From Streptomyces sp. SID8374 (lineage in GTDB: Bacteria; Actinomycetota; Actinomycetes; Streptomycetales; Streptomycetaceae): a stretch of 64,000 nucleotides of DNA. The stretch covers positions 1,798,001-1,862,000 of the forward strand of contig NZ_WWGH01000002.1 in the NCBI RefSeq assembly GCF_009865135.1, in the 5' to 3' direction. Both the position numbers and the translations under genes were made by a program. The notes beneath the pieces were generated by a model. It made no database searches. It was not told the origin of the DNA and saw only the letters and a program-made list of their open reading frames with translations. Positions 7,542 to 15,709 of the stretch are shown in pieces; position 1 is the stretch's first letter, and every line of letters begins with the position of its first letter.

Positions 7542-8492
7542 ATGACCACCGCACCCGCTCTCCACACCGTCCTCGGCTCCGGACCCGCCGGTACGGCCCT
7601 GGCCACGGAGCTGGTCCGCCGGGGCCACCCGGTCCGGCTCGTCGACCGGTCGGGCGGCGGACCGGAGATCGAGGGCGTCCAGCGGTACGCCGCCGATGTC
7701 GCCACCGCCGAGGGGGCCCGGGCGGCCGTGGCCGGAGCCGCCGTCGTGTACCACTGCGTCAACGTCGGCTACCACCTCCAGGTGGAGGTCATGCCGAAGA
7801 TCCAGGAGGCGGTGCTCGGCGCGGCCGAGCGGGAGGGCGCCCGGCTCGTCGTCCTGGACACGCTCTACCCGTACGGCGAGACGCACGGCGCGGTGATGAC
7901 CGAGGAGTCGCCGTGGAACGCGACCACCCGCAAGGGCCGGATGCGCGCCGACCTCGACGCCCGCTACCTCGCCGCCCACCGCGAGGGCCGGCTCTCCGTC
8001 GTCCTCGGCCGCTCCGCCGACTTCGTCGGGCCCGGGGTCCTCAACTCCACGCTCGGCGGCGCCGTCTTCCCCGCCGCCCTCACCGGGCAGCCGGTGCCCG
8101 CTCTCGGCGACATCGACCTGCCGCACAGCTACACGTACATCGAGGATGTCGCCACCGGCCTCGCCACCCTCGGGGAGCGCCCGGAGGGCGACGGCCGGGT
8201 CTGGCACCTGCCCACCGCCCCGGCGCGCACCACCCGCCAGATCCTCGCCCTCGTCGAGGAGCGCACCGGCCGCCCGCTGGAGCTGACCGTGATCCCCGAG
8301 CCCCGCCCTTTCGGCCCCTTCGACGAAACCTTCATGGCGGAGTACGCGGAGATGTTCTACCAGCACACCGAGGCGCAGATCCTCGACTCCTCGGCCATCG
8401 AGAAGGCCTTCGGACTCACCCCCACCCCGCTGGAGGAGGCAGTCGGTGCCACCCTCGCCTGGTACGGCGAACTCCTCACCGCGCAGCGCTGA
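7542..8492 (+). CDS. NAD-dependent epimerase/dehydratase (extended SDR)
   Basis: 316 residues. The N-terminal dinucleotide site is GSGPAGTALATEL (about 12-24), a slight variant of GxxGxxG. The body follows extended SDRs acting on sugar or steroid-like substrates (VVYHCVNVGYHLQVE; LDTLYPYGE; HSYTYIEDVATGLATLGE). The usual YxxxK catalytic pair is not obvious: NATTRKGRMRADLD lies where it would be expected, so catalysis may be altered. GAAGGGG stands 6 bp before the ATG at 7542. It is divergent from a TetR gene that probably controls it and is followed by a strong bidirectional hairpin. Confidence 0.85.
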   Translation: MTTAPALHTVLGSGPAGTALATELVRRGHPVRLVDRSGGGPEIEGVQRYAADVATAEGARAAVAGAAVVYHCVNVGYHLQVEVMPKIQEAVLGAAEREGARLVVLDTLYPYGETHGAVMTEESPWNATTRKGRMRADLDARYLAAHREGRLSVVLGRSADFVGPGVLNSTLGGAVFPAALTGQPVPALGDIDLPHSYTYIEDVATGLATLGERPEGDGRVWHLPTAPARTTRQILALVEERTGRPLELTVIPEPRPFGPFDETFMAEYAEMFYQHTEAQILDSSAIEKAFGLTPTPLEEAVGATLAWYGELLTAQR

Positions 8493-8518
8493 GCGCGTTC
8501 CGGCCCGGCCGGGCCCGT

Positions 8519-8560
8519 GGTCCGGCCCCGGGCGCAGAACCGCACACCCGGGGCCGGACC
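8519..8560. terminator. Bidirectional hairpin terminator
   Basis: GGTCCGGCCCCGGG (8519-8532) pairs perfectly with CCCGGGGCCGGACC (8547-8560) across a 14-nt loop. It lies between the convergent epimerase and TIM-barrel genes. There is no long T-run, as is usual in GC-rich actinobacteria. Confidence 0.75.
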
Positions 8561-8587
8561 GCACCCACCACCGCTCCGCGGCCGCCG

Positions 8588-9445
8588 TCAGTAGCGCAGC
8601 CTCGACAGATACCGATAACTGGTCCGGGCCGAGGCGAACGGGTCCGCCGGGGCGTCATGCTCCACCAGCCACTGCCGCACCCCGCCCTGCCGCGCGGTGT
8701 GGAACATATCGGGGAAGTCCAGCACCCCCGACCCGACGTCCGCGAAGTCCCCGTTCGGTGCCATGTCCTTCACATGGAGCGCCGGGAACCGCCCGGGATG
8801 CCGGACGAACAGCTCGCCGGGGGCGGAGGAGCCCCCCTTGGCGGCCCAGTACACATCCAGCTCGAAGCCGACCAGCTCAGGATCGGTCTCGGCGAGGAGG
8901 ATGTCGTACAGGCTGACCCCGTCCACCACTTCATGGTCGCCGCCGTGGTTGTGGTAGAGCAGCTTCAGCCCGGACTCCCGGGCGGCGAGCCCCGCCCGGT
9001 TGAACTGCCGTGCCACTTCCCGGTATCCGGCCGGGGAGTGCAGGGACCCCGGCAGGCTCGGCACCACGATCCACCTGCCGCCGAGGGTGTGGACGTCCTC
9101 CAGGGCCTGCGGGAGTCCGGAGCCGGTCACGATGTCGTAGCCGACGTGTTCCAGGACGGCCTTGAGTCGCACTCTGTCCAGCATCTGCCGTATCGCGGCT
9201 GGGGAGTTGCCGTGGCGGCCGCTGACCCCGACCGTGGCGTACCCGATCTCGGCGAGCTGCTCCAGCGTCCCCGCGAAGTCCGCCGCGAGCGGTGTCCGCA
9301 TCGTGTACAGGTGCATCCCGATCCCGGACGGCGGGATGCGCCGGCAGCCCCGCCGTCCGGCCGCCGAAGCCGGTGCGGCGCCGATGCCGACGGCGGCGGC
9401 CGCACCGACCGCCGTACCGAGAAAGGCTCTTCGTGTGCTCTTCAC
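8588..9445 (-). CDS. Tat-exported sugar phosphate isomerase/epimerase (TIM barrel, xylose-isomerase-like)
   Basis: 285 residues from a GTG start. The first residues, STRRAFLGTAVGAAAAVG, are a twin-arginine signal, so the folded protein is exported. The rest is an AP-endonuclease-2/xylose-isomerase-like TIM barrel: GIGMHLYTMR, YHNHGGDHEV, ELDVYWAAKGG and ALHVKDMAPNG carry the His/Glu/Asp residues that bind a divalent metal in this family. It starts 15 bp after the stop of the large ThuA/PQQ exoprotein gene on the same strand, so the two probably form an extracellular sugar-oxidation or isomerisation unit. The substrate is unknown. Confidence 0.88.
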   Translation of the reverse strand: MKSTRRAFLGTAVGAAAAVGIGAAPASAAGRRGCRRIPPSGIGMHLYTMRTPLAADFAGTLEQLAEIGYATVGVSGRHGNSPAAIRQMLDRVRLKAVLEHVGYDIVTGSGLPQALEDVHTLGGRWIVVPSLPGSLHSPAGYREVARQFNRAGLAARESGLKLLYHNHGGDHEVVDGVSLYDILLAETDPELVGFELDVYWAAKGGSSAPGELFVRHPGRFPALHVKDMAPNGDFADVGSGVLDFPDMFHTARQGGVRQWLVEHDAPADPFASARTSYRYLSRLRY

Positions 9446-9459
9446 GCGCTCTCCGCCCC

Positions 9460-12400
9460 TCACTTCACGTCGATGCGCACGGCACCGGTGGTCGTGTCGC
9501 CCTTGTCGTCGGTGACCGTCAGATGCGCGGTGTAGGCGCCCTTGCGCTCGTAACGGTGGGTCGCTGTCGCACCTTCGGGCCCGGCCGCCTTCACGTTGTC
9601 GCCGAAGTCCCAGTGGTACGAGGTGATCGTCCGGCCTTCCGCCGGTGCGACCGTGCTGCTCAGCGCCACGGTCAACGGGGCTGTACCGGAAGCCGGTTCG
9701 GCCTTCACCGCCACCTCCGTACCGCCCGCCTTCTCCACGCCCGGCCCGTTGAAGTGCAGCCAGTCGACCGAGAGCAGGTCGGCCTTGTCGGCGCTCCACT
9801 CCGGGTTGGTGAAGACCGCGTACAGCGTGGTCGTGGAGCCGGGGTCCTTCAGCTCCGTCGTCGGTGAGACCAGCCTCTCCCAGCCGCCGGTGTTCGGAAC
9901 GGTCACCGAACCGAGCAGCTCGCCGGTGGGGGAGCCGGCCCGGAACTCCACCGTGCCGCCGAGCCCGCCCGACGACGCCCCGACCGTCACGGAGTCGACC
10001 CCCTTCAGGTGCACCGGATCGAAGGTGACCCAGTCGCCGTCCTCGATCTCGATCAGCCGCTTCCCGCCCGAAGCGTCGGCCCGACTACCCACCTCCGCAC
10101 CGCCGTTGCGGCCACCTGTCGCGGTGAAGTGCTCGGCCTCGCGGTAGGAGGTGCGCAGGGTCAGTGAGGTGGAACCGGTCAGCGCGGGGGCGTCCGGGGC
10201 GCCCTTGTCCTCGTACTGGGCGGTGATCCCGTAGTAGAGGTTCTGTCCCGGACCGTGGCTGTCGCCCGCGTCCGTGACGATCTCCCCTGTGCAGCCGGTG
10301 TAGTTGTCCAGCGGATGCAGATGGGTGTCATGGCCGAGCTGCGACTGCACCACGACCCGCGAGCAGTCGATCGGACCGCTCTGCCCGTCCTCCTCGTCGG
10401 TCACCTCGACCGTGAAGGGGATGGTGTCGCCGAAGCTGAACGTCCCGCCGTCCGGCGGCTGTTGGATGGTCACCTCGGGCCGGGTGTTGCCCACGGTGAT
10501 GTCCTGTACCGCCAGTGCCGTCAGCTCGTCGGGTCCCGTGACGGTGAGGCGGGCCGTGTGGAGCCCCTTGGCGGTGTACGTGTGCGAAGGGTTGGCCTCG
10601 GTCGAGTCCGTGGTGCCGTCCCCGTCGAAGTCCCAGGCATAGGTGACCGGTTGGTCGCCGGGCAGCCCTGATCCCTCGCTGGAGAACTCCACCGTGAGCG
10701 GGGCCGGGCCGCTGTCCCGGTCGACGGAGAGCCTGGCGTCGGGCAGCCGGCCGTCACCCACGTAGTCGATCCGGTAGATGCCCGCACCCTCGTTGCCGCC
10801 GCCCCGCCCGGTCCCGCTGCCGAGCCCGAAGTCGATGACGTACAGCGCCCCGTCGGGACCGAAGTCCGCGTCGAAGGGCTGGTTCCACTCCATGTCCTCG
10901 AAGATGCCGTTGATGGAGTGGAGGTCACCAGCCTGCACCGGGTCGAACCGGGGGTCGGTGAAGCTCTGGTCCTCGCTCTGGAACGAGAACGTCTTGAACC
11001 ACTGCCGGGTCAACTCGTAGTTGAACGCCTTCCCTTCGAAGTAGGCCGGGAACTTGGTCCGGTAGGTGTTGTTCGGGTCGTAGGCGTAGACCGGACCGGC
11101 CATCGGCCCGCCGCCCCCGGTGCCCAGCTCCGGGAACTCGGCCGAGGCGGAGTACGCGTACCAGACCGTGGCGGGCTGGGCGGGCGGCAGTTCACGCAGC
11201 CCGGTGTTGTTCGGCGAGTCGTTGACCAGTGCGGCGCAGTCGAACTTCGGGCCGGACTTCTTCGCCGCGAAGTCGTAGTCGTTGAAAGGGGTGTTGTTCC
11301 CGATGCAGTACGGCCACCCGAAGTTCCCCGCCTCGGTGATACGGGTGAACTCGACGGTCCCCTCGGGCCCCCGGTCCGCCACCGCCTCCCGCGCGTCCGG
11401 ACCGTAGTCCGCGACCATCAGCGCCCCGCTGAGCGGATCGGTGGTGATCCGGAACGGGTTGCGCATCCCCATCGCGTAGATCTCCGCACGCGTCTTCTCC
11501 GTTCCCGGGGCGAAGAGGTTCCCCTCCGGAACGGTGTACGTCCCGTCGTCCTGCGGCGTGATCCGCAGGATCTTTCCCCGCAGGTCGTTCGTGTTGCCCG
11601 CGGTCATCTGCGCGTCCCAGGCGCGCCGCCCCTCGGTCTCGTCGATGGGGGTGAAGCCGTCCGAGGCGAACGGGTCGGTGTTGTCGCCGGTCGCCGCGTA
11701 CAGGTTGCCGTCCTTGTCGAAGGCGAGCGAACCGGCCATGTGCGAGTTGGCCCGCCCCTCGCCGCGCAGCGTCGGAACGGTCAGCAGCCGCTTCTCGGAA
11801 GCCGGGTCGACGGTGTTGCCGTCCACGGTGAAGCGCGACAGGTTCAGCCGTTTCTCGACCTTGTCGGAGTGGAGCAGATAGAGCCAGTTGTTCTCCGCGA
11901 ACCCCGGGTCCAGGGCCAGCCCCAGCAGGCCGTCGGACTGGCTGGTCATCTCCGGCGTGTACGCGAAGTCCAGCGCGGTCGACACCTTCATCGTCTCCTG
12001 GTCGATCACCTTCAGCTTCCCGGTCCGCTGGGCGAAGAAGACCCGCCGGTCGGGGGCGATCGCCAGCTCGAACGGGTCCGCCAGATCGCTCGTCGCGAGC
12101 GCCGTACGCTGGAACGAACCGGTACGGGTCGCGGTGCAGTCGCCCTCCGCCGCGCCCGCCGCCCACTGGATGCCGCCGAGGAGGTGCTGGACGAAGGCCT
12201 CCTCCTGGAAGGCCGCCTTGTCGTGCCCGCCCGCGGTGAACCAGGAACGCCCGCCGTCGTAGTTCTGGCACCAGGACCACGGGTGGTCCACGCCCTCGTC
12301 GAGGCCGGTGACCCCGTCGCGCACCTTGATCTGGGCGAGCGTGTGCACCTTGGAGGTCGGATTGGAGCGCCAGTTGTACCACTCCTCCGTCCGCTCCCAG

Positions 12401-12960
12401 AGGTCCGGCAGATGCTCGGTGGAGGGGTGGGCGCGGTCCAGGACCTTGACCCGGCCCGTCTGGACCTCGGGGTGCTGGTCGAAGATCGCGCCGACCAGGC
12501 CCTCGTACCAGTCCCAGTCCCGCTCACTGGCGGACGCGGCGTGCACGCCCACCCAGCCGCCGCCCGCGCGGATGAACCGCTGGAACGCGGCGCGTTCGTC
12601 GGCGGTCAGCAAGTCACCCTTCTCCGGCGTGGAGTTGGTGTTGTTGAAGACGACGGCCTGGAAGCGGCCGAGATCGGTGTCGTTGAAGACGGCGGAGTCC
12701 TCGGTCGCCTCCACCTCGAAGCCGTGCTCGGCCCCGAGCTTCTCCACCGCCTCGATCCCGGCCGGAATGGAGTCATGGGCGAAGTTCGTGACCTCGGAGT
12801 AGACGAGCACCCGGTACGGGGCCGCCGCCCGCGCCTCCGGCGGCGCCGCCACCAGCAGAGCCAGGACCAGCGCCAAAAGCGAGGTGACGGCGACGAGGGG
12901 GGACGGGGCGCCGGGGGAACGGCCGACGCGGCCGGCCCGGCGTAACGAAGGGCGTTTCAT
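9460..12960 (-). CDS. Secreted multidomain ThuA / PQQ-type sugar dehydrogenase / PKD / CBM6 protein (contains a TTA codon)
   Basis: 1166 residues. Signal peptide 1-46 (ending PPEARAAAP); ThuA (trehalose-utilisation, glutamine-amidotransferase-like) domain about 48-265; glucose/sorbosone dehydrogenase-type beta-propeller about 290-735 (SDGLLGLALDPGFAENNWLY; GMRNPFRI; GNFGWPYC); PKD about 740-825; linker with a Pro/Asp-rich beta domain; CBM6-like carbohydrate-binding domain about 940-1072; final PKD about 1085-1166. It probably oxidises or scavenges a carbohydrate outside the cell, bound by its CBM6 region. A LacI-type palindrome lies 40 bp upstream. Codon 6 is TTA (12943-12945), so translation may depend on bldA. 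It is co-oriented with the Tat-exported TIM-barrel gene downstream. Confidence 0.92.
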   Translation of the reverse strand: MKRPSLRRAGRVGRSPGAPSPLVAVTSLLALVLALLVAAPPEARAAAPYRVLVYSEVTNFAHDSIPAGIEAVEKLGAEHGFEVEATEDSAVFNDTDLGRFQAVVFNNTNSTPEKGDLLTADERAAFQRFIRAGGGWVGVHAASASERDWDWYEGLVGAIFDQHPEVQTGRVKVLDRAHPSTEHLPDLWERTEEWYNWRSNPTSKVHTLAQIKVRDGVTGLDEGVDHPWSWCQNYDGGRSWFTAGGHDKAAFQEEAFVQHLLGGIQWAAGAAEGDCTATRTGSFQRTALATSDLADPFELAIAPDRRVFFAQRTGKLKVIDQETMKVSTALDFAYTPEMTSQSDGLLGLALDPGFAENNWLYLLHSDKVEKRLNLSRFTVDGNTVDPASEKRLLTVPTLRGEGRANSHMAGSLAFDKDGNLYAATGDNTDPFASDGFTPIDETEGRRAWDAQMTAGNTNDLRGKILRITPQDDGTYTVPEGNLFAPGTEKTRAEIYAMGMRNPFRITTDPLSGALMVADYGPDAREAVADRGPEGTVEFTRITEAGNFGWPYCIGNNTPFNDYDFAAKKSGPKFDCAALVNDSPNNTGLRELPPAQPATVWYAYSASAEFPELGTGGGGPMAGPVYAYDPNNTYRTKFPAYFEGKAFNYELTRQWFKTFSFQSEDQSFTDPRFDPVQAGDLHSINGIFEDMEWNQPFDADFGPDGALYVIDFGLGSGTGRGGGNEGAGIYRIDYVGDGRLPDARLSVDRDSGPAPLTVEFSSEGSGLPGDQPVTYAWDFDGDGTTDSTEANPSHTYTAKGLHTARLTVTGPDELTALAVQDITVGNTRPEVTIQQPPDGGTFSFGDTIPFTVEVTDEEDGQSGPIDCSRVVVQSQLGHDTHLHPLDNYTGCTGEIVTDAGDSHGPGQNLYYGITAQYEDKGAPDAPALTGSTSLTLRTSYREAEHFTATGGRNGGAEVGSRADASGGKRLIEIEDGDWVTFDPVHLKGVDSVTVGASSGGLGGTVEFRAGSPTGELLGSVTVPNTGGWERLVSPTTELKDPGSTTTLYAVFTNPEWSADKADLLSVDWLHFNGPGVEKAGGTEVAVKAEPASGTAPLTVALSSTVAPAEGRTITSYHWDFGDNVKAAGPEGATATHRYERKGAYTAHLTVTDDKGDTTTGAVRIDVK

Positions 12961-12999
12961 GGGGCGCTCCCTGTGCGGTAGATGCCGACTGTGGGGTGT

Positions 13000-13013
13000 A
13001 GAAAGCGCTTTCT
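13000..13013. promoter_or_regulatory. Second LacI-type operator
   Basis: AGAAAGCGCTTTCT is a perfect 14-bp palindrome, identical to the core of the 18-bp operator at 3617-3634. It lies about 40 bp upstream of the ThuA/PQQ gene, where a repressor would block transcription. It links that gene to the LacI regulator near 3 kb by sequence identity. Confidence 0.78.
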
Positions 13014-13122
13014 GAAGTACGCCGCTCAGCGTAGGTTCACCGCTCCGACGGGGTCAATGGGTCTGCGGGGCCCACCGGTCCGGGTGCGACGGGGCTTCCG
13101 GCCGGGGGCGGATGCCGGTCCC

Positions 13123-13169
13123 GGGCGCTACGGCCGAATCCCGGTCCGGGCGTTACGGTCGAATCCCGG
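13123..13169. repeat. Two-copy direct repeat upstream of the MmcQ gene
   Basis: GGGCGCTACGGCCGAATCCC at 13123 and GGGCGTTACGGTCGAATCCC at 13148 differ at two bases and are 25 bp apart. They end about 40 bp before the MmcQ/YjbR start, so they may be a regulator site, but no matching regulator is nearby. Confidence 0.6.
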
Positions 13170-13207
13170 CAACGGCCGCCGGGGCGCAAGCGATCGGAGC
13201 ACCGGGA

Positions 13208-13591
13208 ATGACCGCCAGGAGCAAGGCCCCCCTCACCGCAGCCGACGTCCGCTCGGCCGCGCTGTCCCTGCCCGACACCGCCGAGAAGCTCGCGTGGGGC
13301 CGGCCCACGTTCCGGGTGGCGGGCAAGATCTTCGCCTCGCTGGGCGACGACGACACGGCGATGGGGGTGAAGTGCCCCAAGGAGGACCGGGACGAGCTGA
13401 TCGCCACCGAGCCCGAGAAGTTCTTCCTCAAGGAGGGCCACGACGACAACTACGCCTGGCTCCGGGTCCGGCTGGCCGCCCTGGAGGACGCGGGGGAGCT
13501 CGCCGCCATCCTCACGGACGCCTGGCGCCAGGTCGCCCCACGCCGGCTGCTGGCCGCGCATCCGGAGCTGGAGGGGCCGGGCGAGGGGTGA
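13208..13591 (+). CDS. MmcQ/YjbR family protein
   Basis: 127 residues, with GGAG 8 bp before the ATG. It shows the MmcQ/YjbR pattern: LSLPDTAEKLAWGRPTFRVAGKIFASL, MGVKCPKEDRDELI, then HDDNYAWLRVRL and DAWRQVAPRRL. The fold resembles a small DNA-binding or type II secretion chaperone-like protein; its molecular function is unknown. It stands alone between the divergent exoprotein gene and the convergent transketolase genes. Confidence 0.88.
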   Translation: MTARSKAPLTAADVRSAALSLPDTAEKLAWGRPTFRVAGKIFASLGDDDTAMGVKCPKEDRDELIATEPEKFFLKEGHDDNYAWLRVRLAALEDAGELAAILTDAWRQVAPRRLLAAHPELEGPGEG

Positions 13592-13627
13592 GGGCGGCTG
13601 CCGCCGCCCGTCCGGTTTCCGCCCGCC

Positions 13628-14530
13628 TCACCCCGGCAGAAACCCGGTGATCCGCTCCCGCAGCCCCCGCGCGTCCAGCCCGTGCGCCGCCAGGTGCTCC
13701 TCCATCTGCCCGTACCGCCGGAGCTCGGCGCGCCCCACCCCCAGGCCGAGGACCCGGTGCGGCAGCTCCACGAGCGCCTCGTTCGCCCGGGCCGTCGAAG
13801 TGCCCGCCAGATAGGGCTCCACGATCACCACATCGGCACCCGGACCGGCGCCCACGGCGCGGCGCAGGCCCGCCGCGTCGAACGGCCGCACGGTGCTCGC
13901 GTACAGCACGCTCACATCCAGCCCCCCGGTCGCCGCGAGGACGTCGTCCAGCATCGGGCCGACCGCGACGACGGTCCCGCCCCGTCCCTCACGTACGACG
14001 GAGAAGCCGCCGTCACCGCCCACCGGCCGCGCCTCCCGGTTCGCCTGGAGGGAGAGGCGTACGTACACACGGTCATCCCCGTCCACCGCCCCCCGCAGCA
14101 GCGCCTCGGCCTCGTCGGGGTGGCCCGGCACATGGACCGTCCAGCCGTCCAGCGTGTCCAGGAGCGCCACATCGCCCGGCGCCATATGGGTGAAGCCCCC
14201 GGCGGGCCAGTCGTACGAGCCCCCGGCGCTGACCAGGATCCCGCCCACCCCCTGGTGGCCGAAGTCCAGCTTGACCTGCTCGAACGGCCGCTCCACCAGG
14301 AAGCTGGCGAAGGTGTGCACGATCGGCCGCATCCCGGTGAGCGCCATCCCGGCCCCGGCTCCGATGAGCAACTGCTCCCTGATGCCGACGTTGATCACCC
14401 GGTCCGGGTGGGCCCGCCGGGCGGGTGCGAAGCCGTCGGCGCTGATGTCGGCGAGCACGACGGCCAGCCGGGGCTCCTCGGCCAGGAGCTGCGAGGTGGT
14501 GGCGATGAAGCGGTCACGCATGGTGTCCAT
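13628..14530 (-). CDS. Transketolase-like subunit, C-terminal half (pyrimidine-binding and C domains)
   Basis: 300 residues. AGGAGG lies 8 bp before the chosen ATG. It carries the pyrimidine-binding domain (VVLADISADGF; NVGIREQLLIGAGAGMALTGMRPIVHTFASFL, with the Glu that activates thiamine diphosphate in GIREQ) and the transketolase C domain (SVLYASTVRPFDAAGLRRAV). Paired with the N-terminal half encoded immediately upstream, it forms a split transketolase of the archaeal/actinobacterial kind. The pair probably transfers ketol groups in a dedicated sugar pathway; the substrate is not readable from sequence. Confidence 0.9.
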   Translation of the reverse strand: MDTMRDRFIATTSQLLAEEPRLAVVLADISADGFAPARRAHPDRVINVGIREQLLIGAGAGMALTGMRPIVHTFASFLVERPFEQVKLDFGHQGVGGILVSAGGSYDWPAGGFTHMAPGDVALLDTLDGWTVHVPGHPDEAEALLRGAVDGDDRVYVRLSLQANREARPVGGDGGFSVVREGRGGTVVAVGPMLDDVLAATGGLDVSVLYASTVRPFDAAGLRRAVGAGPGADVVIVEPYLAGTSTARANEALVELPHRVLGLGVGRAELRRYGQMEEHLAAHGLDARGLRERITGFLPG

Positions 14531-14595
14531 GAAGGGGTCCTCCTGGGAATCGGCCGGTCGCGGACCGGCCTGGGCTGCGGATCTACGGGGGCGGG

Positions 14596-15315
14596 TCAGG
14601 CCTTGGGTTCGACCCGGGCGACCACGGCCCGGGGCCGGCCGGGGTGGGGCGCCGTGAACGCCGCGTACAGGGCGTCGTGGTCGCGGCCGTCCACCGTCGC
14701 CGCCGACCACCCGGCGGCCTCGAACCGGGAGGCGATGCCGCCGGGCCAGCCGTGGGTGGCGGAGGCGTTGTCGATCACCACCGTGTGGAGCTGCTCCAGG
14801 CCGGCCGGCCCGGCGTGGGCGATGGCCTCGTGGTTGCTGCCCTCGTCCAGCTCGGCGTCGCCGACCAGCACCCAGACCCGGGGATCGGTGAGCCCCTGGG
14901 CCCGGAGCCCGAGGGCGGTCCCGACGGCCAGCGGCAGTCCGTGCCCCAGCGAGCCGCTGCCGATCTCCGCACCCGGGACGAGCAGCCGGTCCGGGTGGTG
15001 GCCGAGCGGCGAACCGTACGTTCCGAAGCCGCGCAGCAACTCCTCGTCGAAGAACCCGTGGGCCGCCAGGACGGCGTAGTAGGCCATGGGACCGTGCCCC
15101 TTGGAGAGGAGGAAGCGGTCGCGCCCGGGGTCGTCGGCGGTGGCGGGCGTCACACGCAGCACCCTGTTGTAGAGCACCCACAGCACGTCCGTCGTGGAGT
15201 GTGCGGCGGGGGCATGCTTCTCGGCGCCGGTCATCAGGGAGATCAGGCGGCCGAGGTCGTGGAAGTCGGGGGAGTGGCGGAGGCCGCGTACCGGTGCGGC
15301 GGTCGTGTTCGTCAT
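14596..15315 (-). CDS. Transketolase-like subunit, N-terminal half (TPP-binding domain)
   Basis: 239 residues with the thiamine-diphosphate/Mg site: FLLSKGHGPMAYYAVLAAHG, then GSLGHGLPLAVGTALG, and the GDG-type motif as GDAELDEGSNHEAIAHA followed by VVIDNAS. This matches the N-terminal half of transketolase in the split two-gene form. It is the first gene of a two-gene operon, 65 bp before the C-terminal half. A tRNA-Pro gene lies behind its start on the opposite strand. Confidence 0.9.
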   Translation of the reverse strand: MTNTTAAPVRGLRHSPDFHDLGRLISLMTGAEKHAPAAHSTTDVLWVLYNRVLRVTPATADDPGRDRFLLSKGHGPMAYYAVLAAHGFFDEELLRGFGTYGSPLGHHPDRLLVPGAEIGSGSLGHGLPLAVGTALGLRAQGLTDPRVWVLVGDAELDEGSNHEAIAHAGPAGLEQLHTVVIDNASATHGWPGGIASRFEAAGWSAATVDGRDHDALYAAFTAPHPGRPRAVVARVEPKA

Positions 15316-15442
15316 GACACCGAGCGTTCAACATCAACCAAGGTTGAGGTCAAGCGCGGAAAGCGGTTCGTGACCACCTGCTCGAGTGCGGTATTGTTCT
15401 CATGCGCGTTCGGCCAGGGGAAACCCCAGGTCAGACGGGCAC

Positions 15443-15516
<74 letters not shown>

Positions 15517-15533
15517 CTCGTGAGAGTCGTGGA

Positions 15534-15571
15534 TCAAGGGCCGGTTCGGAGAAATCCGAACCGGCCCTTGA
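15534..15571 (+). terminator. Hairpin after tRNA-Pro copy 1
   Basis: A perfect 17-bp stem, TCAAGGGCCGGTTCGGA against its complement, closed by a GAAA loop, starts 18 nt after the tRNA. The second tRNA-Pro has a sister hairpin with the same loop. Confidence 0.85.
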
Positions 15572-15709
15572 CCGTTTCCGGGGGCTGTTCGATCCCGTTA
15601 CCGCCTTCGGGGAGTCCTGGGCCACATCGGGGTGAGGCCGGAATGCCCTGAGTGCGCCGGGACGTTGGCGAGGGGTGACGCATGATCCAGCCGATGAACA
15701 GGACTTGAT

